DNA from: Tenacibaculum sp. 190130A14a
GTDB lineage: Bacteria > Bacteroidota > Bacteroidia > Flavobacteriales > Flavobacteriaceae
Direction of reading: 5' to 3'
Length of the DNA: 64,000 nucleotides
NCBI RefSeq assembly: GCF_964048965.1
Contig: NZ_OZ040189.1
Coordinates: 3,760,501-3,824,500, forward strand
A program made the position numbers and the translations under genes. Positions 1 to 7,888 of this stretch are shown here, one piece after another (the stretch's first letter is position 1; each line of letters begins with the position of its first letter). Below the pieces are notes generated by a model that was given only the letters and a program-made list of their open reading frames with translations, ran no database searches and was not told the DNA's origin.

Positions 1-1311
1 ATGAGAACTAGTGGTTTTGCAAACTTTAAGTCTTTTTTAATCCCTGACATGAAAGGAAGTGTTACTGCTGTTTTAGGAAAGTTTAGTAGTGATTACCAAT
101 TATACATCAGAGATACAAATGATGTAAACTTTACGCAGGAATACGGTTGTAACAACAACCCAACAGCTGCCACTTTAGCTGAAATTAAAGCTTTATATAC
201 TGGAAGTGAAACTACAATTACTCAAAACTCTAAAATTAAGATTGTTGTTACTTCAGATTTATCTAAAGCAAATACATCAAACAGAAATGCTTTCGGACAA
301 GATGCAAGTGCTGGTATCGCTTTACGTTTTAGTGATACTTACAACTTAAACTTAGGAGATGAAATCGAAATCGCTGTTGGTGGTTTAAAATTAAGTGAGT
401 TTAGAGGTTTATTACAATTAAACTTATCTACCGGAGACATTATTAGCAACACTCCTGGTACGTTACCAACTCCAGAAGTTATTACTATTGCTCAAGCTTT
501 AACGGGAGACTACCAAGGTAAATTAGTTTCTATTGAGGGTGTTCAATTTAAAGATATTACTAAAACATATTCTGGATCAAATGAATTCACTTCAGATTGT
601 ACAGATGCTTTAGCAACATTTGTAAGTAGCTCTGCTACTTTTGCTGGAGATCAAGTAAGTGATAAAAAAGGTACGGTAACTGGTGTTATGAGTTCATTTA
701 ATTCTCCTCAAATTTATATTAGAGATACTACTGATGTAAACTTCACGGAAGATTATGCTTGTGGTTCAACAACTCCAGCTGGACCAGCAAAAATATTCTT
801 CTCTGAATTAGCGGATCCTAACAATGAATTCGGTGCAAGATTTATCGAAATTTATAATGCAGGTACAGAGAATATTGATTTAACAGGATGGACACTTAGA
901 AGATATACGAATGGTTCAACTACTCCTTCAAGTAGTTCTATTGACTTAACAGGAAATACAATTAACGCAGCACAAGCATTTGTTATTGCTGCTGACGCGA
1001 CAAAATTCCAAGCTACTTTTGGTTTTGCTCCAGATTTAACTGAGGGTGCAGCTAACACAAACGGTGATGATAACTTTGAGTTAGTGAATCCGAGTGGACA
1101 AGTAGTTGATGTTTTTGGTGTTCCTGGTGAAGATGGTTCTAACACTAATCACGAATTTGAAGATGGTAGAGCGTATCGTAAAGCTTCGGTTACTGAAGGA
1201 AACCCTACATATACATTCTCTGAATGGGATATTTGGAATGACACTGGTGCTGCAGGTACAACTAACGCACCTCAAGATGCTCCTGGGAACTTTACTCCTG
1301 GAGTTAGATAA
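1..1311 (+). CDS. Partial DUF5689 repeat / lamin-tail domain surface protein (5' end outside window)
   Basis: The 3' portion of a large secreted protein; the reading frame is open to the window edge, so the Met at base 1 is probably internal. Residues about 15-50 repeat residues about 222-257 (both carry a YIRDTxDVNFT motif followed by a Cys), which marks two tandem DUF5689-type repeats, the first truncated by the edge. Residues about 264-400 look like a lamin-tail domain (FIEIYNAG, LTGWTLRR). I see no obvious type IX secretion C-terminal signal after it. Flavobacterial relatives are extracellular or surface proteins, some linked to nuclease or adhesion domains, but function cannot be assigned here. 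A strong terminator follows directly. Confidence 0.8.
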   Translation: MRTSGFANFKSFLIPDMKGSVTAVLGKFSSDYQLYIRDTNDVNFTQEYGCNNNPTAATLAEIKALYTGSETTITQNSKIKIVVTSDLSKANTSNRNAFGQDASAGIALRFSDTYNLNLGDEIEIAVGGLKLSEFRGLLQLNLSTGDIISNTPGTLPTPEVITIAQALTGDYQGKLVSIEGVQFKDITKTYSGSNEFTSDCTDALATFVSSSATFAGDQVSDKKGTVTGVMSSFNSPQIYIRDTTDVNFTEDYACGSTTPAGPAKIFFSELADPNNEFGARFIEIYNAGTENIDLTGWTLRRYTNGSTTPSSSSIDLTGNTINAAQAFVIAADATKFQATFGFAPDLTEGAANTNGDDNFELVNPSGQVVDVFGVPGEDGSNTNHEFEDGRAYRKASVTEGNPTYTFSEWDIWNDTGAAGTTNAPQDAPGNFTPGVR

Positions 1312-1336
1312 TAATCTATCTTTTACAATAAAATCT

Positions 1337-1368
1337 AAAAACCCAAGTTTTAAAACTTGGGTTTTTTT
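1337..1368 (+). terminator. Rho-independent terminator after the DUF5689 gene
   Basis: A perfect inverted repeat (acccaagtttt / aaaacttgggt) is followed by a run of seven T. It sits 25 bases after the stop codon. The next gene starts just beyond it, so that gene needs its own promoter or read-through. Confidence 0.85.
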
Positions 1369-1398
1369 ATGCATCTTTATCTTGTTAAAATTACAGGT

Positions 1399-2286
1399 AT
1401 GTTTTCTTCAAAAACTAGAATAACTCGAGCTTTTAAAAACGCTAAAAAGCTCCCTCTAAATATCGACTCAAAATATGTTTTCTTTTCAGATTGTCATAGA
1501 GGTGATAATAGTTTTGCAGATGATTTTATGCATAACAAAAAAATTTACATGTATGCGTTACAACAGTACCTACAAAAAGACTTTACATATATTGAATTAG
1601 GTGATGGAGATGAGTTATGGGAGAACTCTTTTAAAAATATTTTTGAAGCTAATAAACATGTATATCTTCTATTAAAAGAGTTTCACTTAAAAAACAGACT
1701 TCACTTTATTTGGGGAAATCATGATATGGATTATCGAAATCCCAAAAAAGTAGAGAAGAATTTAGCTTACTACTACGATACTATCGATGATAAAGAAAAA
1801 GAGCTCATGATCAATGCTTCCTTTTCTGAAGCAATTCGACTTACTCAAGAAGATGGTAAGTCTATCTTTTTATTACATGGACATCAAGCAGATTGGTTTA
1901 ACTATACTTTTTGGAAATTAAGCAGGTTCTTAGTACGTATTTTATGGCGACCTCTTCAATTAATTGGAATAAAGGATCCGACAAGTCCAGCACAAAACTT
2001 TAAAGAACTGATTAAAGTAGAACATCGTTTGGAAAAATGGATTAAAGAAAACAACAATCAAATGATTGTTACTGGACACACACATCGTCCGAGATTTCCT
2101 TCTCATGATGAGTTACCTCATTTTAACGATGGTAGTTGTGTTCACCCAAGGTGCATTACTGGATTAGAGTTAGAAAACAATGAAATTACCTTAATAAAAT
2201 GGCACGTTATTACCAACGAAAATGGTACAATGAAGATTGTTAGAACTATCTTAGAAGGCCCAAAAAACATATCAGATTACATTTAA
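1399..2286 (+). CDS. Metallophosphoesterase (calcineurin-like)
   Basis: Predicted cytosolic phosphoesterase of about 295 residues. The two-metal signature is complete and in order: FSDCHRG, GDGDELWE, GNHDMD, HGH and GHTHRP, giving the Asp, Asn and His ligands. The family includes LpxH-type UDP-diacylglucosamine hydrolases, but this protein is longer and lacks features that would let me name that substrate. The frame extends upstream through a TTG at 1357 and an ATG at 1369, but 1357 lies in the preceding terminator stem and 1369 abuts its T-run, so I prefer the ATG at 1399; the start remains uncertain. Confidence 0.8.
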   Translation: MFSSKTRITRAFKNAKKLPLNIDSKYVFFSDCHRGDNSFADDFMHNKKIYMYALQQYLQKDFTYIELGDGDELWENSFKNIFEANKHVYLLLKEFHLKNRLHFIWGNHDMDYRNPKKVEKNLAYYYDTIDDKEKELMINASFSEAIRLTQEDGKSIFLLHGHQADWFNYTFWKLSRFLVRILWRPLQLIGIKDPTSPAQNFKELIKVEHRLEKWIKENNNQMIVTGHTHRPRFPSHDELPHFNDGSCVHPRCITGLELENNEITLIKWHVITNENGTMKIVRTILEGPKNISDYI

Positions 2287-2312
2287 CATTTAGATTTACA
2301 AGTCTTTATTAA

Positions 2313-2340
2313 TAACATTAAAATAACATTACTTATCACA
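2313..2340 (+). promoter_or_regulatory. Pho-box-like direct repeats upstream of the phosphate transporter
   Basis: Two identical TAACATT heptamers (2313-2319 and 2324-2330) are separated by an AT-rich four-base spacer, giving 11-base periodicity, and a weaker third copy (TATCACA, 2334-2340) follows. This is the architecture of PhoB/PhoP operators (tandem heptamers, helical-turn spacing) placed where a -33 element would lie relative to the TAAATTTG box at 2351. Assignment to a PhoB homologue is inference. Confidence 0.4.
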
Positions 2341-2350
2341 CCGCTTTTCG

Positions 2351-2358
2351 TAAATTTG
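2351..2358 (+). promoter_or_regulatory. Bacteroidetes-type -7 box of the PiT gene
   Basis: TAAATTTG matches the Bacteroidetes sigma consensus TAnnTTTG exactly and lies 22 bases before the start codon. No clear TTTG -33 box is present; the direct repeats at 2313-2340 occupy that place, which would suit an activator-dependent promoter. Confidence 0.55.
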
Positions 2359-2380
2359 TCGGGTTAAATTAAAGACAGAA

Positions 2381-4636
2381 ATGGGAGATCCGTTTATTTT
2401 AATGTTAGTCGCTTTAGCGGCTTTGGCAATTTTAGATTTGGTAGTAGGAGTAAGTAACGATGCTGTAAACTTCTTAAATTCAGCTATCGGTTCAAAAGCA
2501 ATTCCAATCAAAACAATTATGATAATTGCTAGTGTTGGTGTTTTCTTTGGTGCTATTACTTCTAGTGGAATGATGGAGGTTGCTCGAAAGGGAATATTTA
2601 ACCCTAATATGTTCATGTTTGAAGAAATCATGTACATCTTTATGGCTGTTATGATTACCGATATTCTCCTCCTCGATGTGTTTAATTCCCTCGGAATGCC
2701 TACCTCAACAACGGTGTCTATCGTTTTTGAATTATTAGGATCGGCAGTGGCTATCGCTTTAATCAAGATTTCTGCCAATGATGCACAATCTATTTCTGAT
2801 TTAGCCTCTTATATAAATACTCAAAAAGCAACAGAAATTATATTCGGTATTGTAATTTCCGTAGTCGTCGCATTTACGGTGGGGGCTATTGTTCAATACT
2901 TCTCAAGAATCATCTATTCTTTTGATTTCGAAAAAAGACCTAATTATATCAACGCTTTATTTGGTGGATTTGCCATAACAGCAATCACTTATTTTATTAT
3001 CATCAAAGGTTTAAAAGGAACTCCTTTTTACAGTAACTTAAAAGGAATTTTAGAAGGAAATACCGCTATGATAATTGCAGGTAGTTTCATTATGTGGACC
3101 GCAATTTCACATCTATTAATCAAACTATTCAAAGTTAATATTTTAGTGTTAATTATAGGTGTAGGTACTTTTTCTTTAGCCATGGCTTTTGCAGGTAATG
3201 ACTTGGTAAACTTCATTGGAGTACCAATTGCTGCTTTAAACTCATATGAAGAATGGCAACTTTCAGGAGTTGCTGCCAATGAATTTGCTATGGGAGTATT
3301 AGCTAAGAAAGTTCCATCTAATGTATGGTTATTATTATTAGCAGGATTAATCATGGTTATTACTTTATGGACCTCTAAAAAAGCAAGAGCTGTAATTGAA
3401 ACAGGAATTAACTTGTCTCGTCAAGGAGAGGGACAAGAAAAATTCCAACCAAATAATTTATCAAGAATCGTAGTTCGTTTAGCAATGGTAACCAACCAAG
3501 GTTTTAATTGGCTGGTTCCTCAAAATACGCAAGCGTACTTAAACTCTAAGTTTGAAAAACCTGTTATCAAGTTACCAAAAGATAAAACCTATGAATTACC
3601 GGCATTCGATTTGGTAAGAGCAGCGGTTAACTTAATTATGGCTAGTGTACTAATTTCTATTGCTACCTCTATGAAATTACCTTTATCTACTACTTATGTA
3701 ACTTTTATGGTAGCTATGGGTACCTCTTTAGCTGATAGAGCATGGGGACGTGAAAGTGCTGTATATAGAGTAGCTGGAGTAATTAATGTTGTAGCGGGTT
3801 GGTTCTTAACCGCCATTGTTGCTTTTGTAGCTGCAGGTATTGTTGCTTATTTAATTAGCTGGGACAAAGCGATGATTCCGGTATTATTATTAGTAGTTAT
3901 TGGAATGCTTGTTAGAACGAGTATTATGTATTCTCGTAAGGCAAAAGAAGAAAAGAAACAATTATTTGTAGAACGTGCTGAATTGATTTCTATTAACGGA
4001 GTAATTGATGAAAGTTCTGATCATATTGCTGAAGTAGCGCAACGTATCAACAAATTGTATTCGAATGTAGTAAACGATTTAGCTACCCATGATTTGGTTA
4101 AATTACGTAAGACAGACAAGCATGTTACTAAATTAAACGATGAAATTGATAGTTTAAAAGATGGTGTTTTTTACTTTATTAAATCTCTTGATGAAACATC
4201 AGTACAAGCAAGTCGTTTCTATATTTTAATTTTAGGCTATTTACAGGACGTAGCACAGTCGATTAGTTATATTTCTCGTTCTACTTACAAACACGTAAAT
4301 AACAACCATAAAAACCTTAAAAAAGGTCAAATAAAGGATTTAAAACATATCGACAATACTTTATCTAAGTTATTGAACGATATTAGTAATACGTTTGAAA
4401 GCAAATCTTTTGATAATCTTCCTCAAATTATTGAAGAGAAGAAGGAACTTTTAAAAGAACTTTCTGCTTCTATTGAAAAACAAGTAGAAAGAATTAGAAC
4501 TGATGAAACGAGTCCAAAGAATACAACACTTTATTTTGGTATTTTAATAGAAACCCAAGATCTAGTTTCTGGTTTAATGAGTTTATTAGAAACCTACGAA
4601 GAGTTTCATGTTAGCACCAAAAGTGTAAACATTTAA
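2381..4636 (+). CDS. Inorganic phosphate transporter, PiT family, with C-terminal PhoU-like domain
   Basis: A 751-residue inner-membrane phosphate permease. The duplicated PiT signature is visible as GVSNDAVN at residues 23-30 and AGNDLVN near residues 272-278, each in a hydrophobic repeat half; about ten or more membrane segments run to around residue 520. The remaining roughly 220 residues are soluble and helical with charged heptad-like stretches, resembling the PhoU-like tail found in long bacteroidetal PiT proteins. PiT proteins move phosphate with H+ or Na+. The upstream direct repeats suggest phosphate control. The gene is monocistronic and ends at a bidirectional terminator shared with the convergent tesB. 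Confidence 0.9.
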   Translation: MGDPFILMLVALAALAILDLVVGVSNDAVNFLNSAIGSKAIPIKTIMIIASVGVFFGAITSSGMMEVARKGIFNPNMFMFEEIMYIFMAVMITDILLLDVFNSLGMPTSTTVSIVFELLGSAVAIALIKISANDAQSISDLASYINTQKATEIIFGIVISVVVAFTVGAIVQYFSRIIYSFDFEKRPNYINALFGGFAITAITYFIIIKGLKGTPFYSNLKGILEGNTAMIIAGSFIMWTAISHLLIKLFKVNILVLIIGVGTFSLAMAFAGNDLVNFIGVPIAALNSYEEWQLSGVAANEFAMGVLAKKVPSNVWLLLLAGLIMVITLWTSKKARAVIETGINLSRQGEGQEKFQPNNLSRIVVRLAMVTNQGFNWLVPQNTQAYLNSKFEKPVIKLPKDKTYELPAFDLVRAAVNLIMASVLISIATSMKLPLSTTYVTFMVAMGTSLADRAWGRESAVYRVAGVINVVAGWFLTAIVAFVAAGIVAYLISWDKAMIPVLLLVVIGMLVRTSIMYSRKAKEEKKQLFVERAELISINGVIDESSDHIAEVAQRINKLYSNVVNDLATHDLVKLRKTDKHVTKLNDEIDSLKDGVFYFIKSLDETSVQASRFYILILGYLQDVAQSISYISRSTYKHVNNNHKNLKKGQIKDLKHIDNTLSKLLNDISNTFESKSFDNLPQIIEEKKELLKELSASIEKQVERIRTDETSPKNTTLYFGILIETQDLVSGLMSLLETYEEFHVSTKSVNI

Positions 4637-4642
4637 GATAGT

Positions 4643-4676
4643 AAAAAAGCCGAGTGAAATTCACTCGGCTTTTTTT
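4643..4676. terminator. Bidirectional terminator between pit and tesB
   Basis: A near-perfect stem (gccgagtgaa / ttcactcggc) is flanked by A-run on the left and T-run on the right, so it can terminate both convergent genes. Confidence 0.85.
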
Positions 4677-4700
4677 GTATTGTACTTTTTTAAAACACCT

Positions 4701-5567
4701 CTATTTTTTCATTGGTCTCATAAGTCCTTCTTGTGCAACAGAAGCAATCAATCTTCCATCTCTTGTATAAATGTTTCCACAAGCGAATCCTCGAGCACCA
4801 AATGAGTTTGGACTTTCTATAGAAAACAACATCCAATCATTAAAATCAAAATCTCTATAAAACCACATAGAGTGATCTAAACTTGCCATTTGCGTATTTC
4901 CAAAATTAGCTACGCTTGCATTCGGATTCAAGCATGCTGTTAGTATATTATAATCTGAAATATACGTTAGTATTTGTTGTTTAATTGCCAGTTCTAAGTT
5001 TGAAGAATCTCCTTTTAATTTAAACCATACATCTACCACAGGTGGTAAATCTTTTGGATCCAACGGATTTGCTATTTCAACTGGTTTAAAATCAATGGGG
5101 CGTTCTATACTCAAAAAAGCTTTCATCTTCTTCGGTAAAAACGCTCCAAATTGGTCTAACATATCTGTCCAACTTAACAACTCTTCTGGTTGTTTGATAT
5201 CTTTCTTTATTGGCATTTGGTGTTCATGCCCTTCTTCTTTTTTGTGAAAAGAGCAAGCCAAAATAAAGATGGTTTTTTCATTCTGATGAGCAGTAACTCT
5301 TCGGGTAGAAAAACTACCTCCATCTCGAATCGTTTGTACATTGTATGTAATTGGCAACTCTAAATTACCCGCTTCTAAAAAATAAGAATGCAATGAGTGC
5401 AGTATACGTTCTTCAGGAACCGTTCTATAAGCCGCATTAAGCGATTGTGCTAGCACCTGACCTCCAAACACATTTGGACTTCCAATATCTTTACTAACCC
5501 CATTAAAATTGTTATTTCCTATATCTTCTAAAGTTAAAATATCTAATAACTCTTGAGTATCTTTCAT
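4701..5567 (-). CDS. tesB: Acyl-CoA thioesterase II (TesB family)
   Basis: A 288-residue double-hotdog thioesterase, the usual family length, hydrolysing acyl-CoA to fatty acid and CoA in the cytosol. The N-terminal hotdog has the conserved NVFGGQVLAQ and HSLHSYFLEAG segments; the C-terminal one has SLDHSMWFYR and SVAQEGLMR. By alignment with E. coli TesB (D204, T228, Q278) the catalytic residues would be D205, S229 and Q279, with a conservative Thr-to-Ser change. It follows the GNAT/FemAB-like gene with a one-base gap, so the two are probably co-transcribed. Confidence 0.9.
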   Translation of the reverse strand: MKDTQELLDILTLEDIGNNNFNGVSKDIGSPNVFGGQVLAQSLNAAYRTVPEERILHSLHSYFLEAGNLELPITYNVQTIRDGGSFSTRRVTAHQNEKTIFILACSFHKKEEGHEHQMPIKKDIKQPEELLSWTDMLDQFGAFLPKKMKAFLSIERPIDFKPVEIANPLDPKDLPPVVDVWFKLKGDSSNLELAIKQQILTYISDYNILTACLNPNASVANFGNTQMASLDHSMWFYRDFDFNDWMLFSIESPNSFGARGFACGNIYTRDGRLIASVAQEGLMRPMKK

Positions 5568-5568
5568 A

Positions 5569-6774
5569 CTAATTTGTTTTTGCTACATGTTTAACCTCTT
5601 TAAAAGGTAACTTCTGATTAAATTCTGTCGGTTCTATTTTATTTAAAAATAAACTTAGAATTTTATTAGGTATTGTTTTTTTATGACGAAGATAAATAGT
5701 TAAATCTTGAGGAATTGCACCTACCGAACTTTTTATCTCGCTTGCCGTTCTTCCAAAATTAATGCAGTGTACTCCTTCTTGAATTCCTAAGATAATATAA
5801 TCATATAGCATTCTTTGATATACGGCATATGATTTATTGTATTTATAGTCTATTCCAACAAAATGTGCATCTAATGTATGTTGATTCATAATTCCCGACA
5901 TAAAGCCAACCAACCTATCTTCCAGCCAATATCCTTTTAGTAAATAGGATTGACCAAGGTTTTCTTTTAAATCACGATATGTTTTTAAATTAAAATCTCC
6001 TAAATTAAAACTTGATTTACCAGATACCTTTTTATACAAATCTGTCATTTTAGGCAATAAATCATCTAGCATTTCAATAGTAATATCTTCTACCTTTAAA
6101 CTATTACTTTGTTTCATAGCCTTCTTTGCCTTTACCCTAAATTTAGTTTTCATTGCTGCTAAATAATCTTCAAAAGAAGCCCAACTCTTATTTAAGGTGA
6201 GCACCATATTTGGTTCTACTTTAAACGAATTGAAACTAACCTCTTTTAACTCATCGGTGATATACAAAGACTCGGTTAAGAAGTCTTTTAACATAAAAGC
6301 ATCTATGGTATCTTTATAATTCGATTTAGCGTATTCTAACAACGCTTTTGAAATATCTTTTACTACTTGTTTTTTGTCTTGGTCTTGTTTGATATAAATA
6401 CCATGCTCACCACTCACAAACGTGTTACCACTTGTAAGTACTTTAAAAGGTTCTTCTGGAGAAATGACTTTCAATTTTCTTCCCATACACTTTATCCATT
6501 CTACAATAGATTGCATCTCGTTTTGTACACTATCTAGGTAAAAGTTTACGATTTGAATGGTGGTAAACGCGATTGGTTTTTGAGCATCGTTTAGTAAAAC
6601 CAAATACGAAAATTCAATGGTATCGTTATTACTTTCTAATGCTTCTAGATACATTGCACTCAAATATAAATTATGCTCACATTGAAGCTCTTTCCAAACT
6701 TCTTTTGGAACCTCTTTTATAGAAGAATAAAAAATATAGTTATTTGAATGTTTTGAACAGGATAAAAAATTCAC
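5569..6774 (-). CDS. GNAT/FemAB-like acyltransferase-fold protein
   Basis: A 401-residue cytosolic protein with two weakly similar halves, as in the peptidoglycan FemAB-like/GNAT superfamily. The C-terminal half has YLLKGYWLEDRLVGFMSG and HFVGIDYKYNKSYAVYQRM, the pattern of an acetyl-CoA-fold core, and INFGRTASEIKSSVG near residues 340-355. Relatives are annotated only as GNAT-family or peptidogalycan-biosynthesis proteins; substrate unknown. The start codon is GTG and there is no in-frame ATG near it. It lies directly upstream of tesB (one-base gap), hinting at an acyl-group function, but that is inference. Confidence 0.65.
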   Translation of the reverse strand: MNFLSCSKHSNNYIFYSSIKEVPKEVWKELQCEHNLYLSAMYLEALESNNDTIEFSYLVLLNDAQKPIAFTTIQIVNFYLDSVQNEMQSIVEWIKCMGRKLKVISPEEPFKVLTSGNTFVSGEHGIYIKQDQDKKQVVKDISKALLEYAKSNYKDTIDAFMLKDFLTESLYITDELKEVSFNSFKVEPNMVLTLNKSWASFEDYLAAMKTKFRVKAKKAMKQSNSLKVEDITIEMLDDLLPKMTDLYKKVSGKSSFNLGDFNLKTYRDLKENLGQSYLLKGYWLEDRLVGFMSGIMNQHTLDAHFVGIDYKYNKSYAVYQRMLYDYIILGIQEGVHCINFGRTASEIKSSVGAIPQDLTIYLRHKKTIPNKILSLFLNKIEPTEFNQKLPFKEVKHVAKTN

Positions 6775-6825
6775 TTAGTGTATCTAATTTGAGTGTAAAT
6801 TACTAAAAGTTTAGGAAATATAGTA

Positions 6826-7782
6826 CTAGACTACGCCTTTATTCCATACAGGAACTTTTAAAAGTTTACTAACCTTAACCATATCACTTAGTAAATATTG
6901 TTTATCCCCATGGTTTAACAAATTATAACGCTCTCCATCTTTAGTAACCAAATTTAATTCATAACAAAAATAACTTCCTGAAGAGTTTCCTTCAATAAAC
7001 TTTTGCAGTACTTGCAAGGCATAAGCATCTTTGAATGGTAAAATTTTTCCTCCAATAATCATTTTTCTTTTTTGCTTATGGAATACAACCTTGGTTCCTT
7101 TAGACAAGAAAAAAAAGAATCCAATCAACATAAACACACCTCCTGAGGTAAAAAACAGTTTTCCTCCTTCCATAAAAGTAAGAGCTTCTTTACTGAACTT
7201 ATAATGCTCTATAAAACTCCAAACTGTATAATTGAGTCCCATTAAGAAAAAACTCCAAGAAATCACCTTCATAGAGCCACTGGATGCTATTTTATACCCT
7301 AACATTGTCATTTTAAAACGTTCACTTAAAAAATTACTCCCTGAACTCTCTAGGGCATTCCAAGATATTCTACTACCAATAGCATCATAACTTGGATCTT
7401 CAAAGTTAAACTCAATGACTTTGTTATTGGGCGCTTTTTTCTTTCGTTTTAACCAATAACTAGACCCAAACATTCCTGTAAACATAAAAACCAACACCAC
7501 CAGCATTCCACCAGTTTTATAATAAGTATATCGCTGTCTTTCAATTCCTTTTCCAGAAATCGGAATAGTAATTTCTAATCGCTTTAATTGATTCTTAACT
7601 TTTGTAGGTGGGTTTTCAATCAATTTTAAAGAATCTAATTGAGCAACTTTTTGCTGATGTTCTAATTCTTGTTTTTGAAAGTTAGTATAGGTTCCTTGTA
7701 ATTGAGGAATGACTACAAACACAAATATTCCTACAGGAATGAGAAAAAACAGCCAAGAACTGTTGAATGAAATTTTATTCAT
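6826..7782 (-). CDS. Unknown membrane protein, four predicted TM segments
   Basis: Not recognised. The 318-residue product has hydrophobic segments near residues 9-27, 90-108, 173-190 and 208-226. A charged loop (about 30-85) separates the first two, and the C-terminal ~90 residues form a soluble domain containing KMIIGGKILPFKDAYALQVL, which resembles PH-like domains of membrane-attached bacterial proteins. It is separated from the upstream leuS by a terminator and followed 51 bases later by the GNAT/FemAB-like gene. Confidence 0.55.
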   Translation of the reverse strand: MNKISFNSSWLFFLIPVGIFVFVVIPQLQGTYTNFQKQELEHQQKVAQLDSLKLIENPPTKVKNQLKRLEITIPISGKGIERQRYTYYKTGGMLVVLVFMFTGMFGSSYWLKRKKKAPNNKVIEFNFEDPSYDAIGSRISWNALESSGSNFLSERFKMTMLGYKIASSGSMKVISWSFFLMGLNYTVWSFIEHYKFSKEALTFMEGGKLFFTSGGVFMLIGFFFFLSKGTKVVFHKQKRKMIIGGKILPFKDAYALQVLQKFIEGNSSGSYFCYELNLVTKDGERYNLLNHGDKQYLLSDMVKVSKLLKVPVWNKGVV

Positions 7783-7830
7783 AGATATTTTTTTGGGGGT
7801 TCGTGTACAAATTTGAGAAAAAGATCATAA

Positions 7831-7868
7831 TAAAAAAACTCCCTTGTTAAAATTAACAAAGGAGTTTA
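7831..7868 (-). terminator. Terminator after leuS
   Basis: Read on the minus strand, an inverted repeat (aaactcctttgttaa / ttaacaagggagttt, one mismatch) is followed by a T-run. It lies 20 bases past the leuS stop codon. Confidence 0.8.
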
Positions 7869-7888
7869 CCTATATTTTGAAGCTTTAA

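Noticed and set aside
1357..1398. Upstream extension of the metallophosphoesterase (TTG 1357 or ATG 1369)
   Set aside because: The TTG start lies in the terminator stem and the ATG directly abuts its T-run; the extra residues are not needed for the fold.
2284..2290. An additional TAACATT copy near the Pho-box-like repeats
   Set aside because: It overlaps the stop codon of the preceding gene and is out of the 11-base phase, so it is probably chance in AT-rich DNA.
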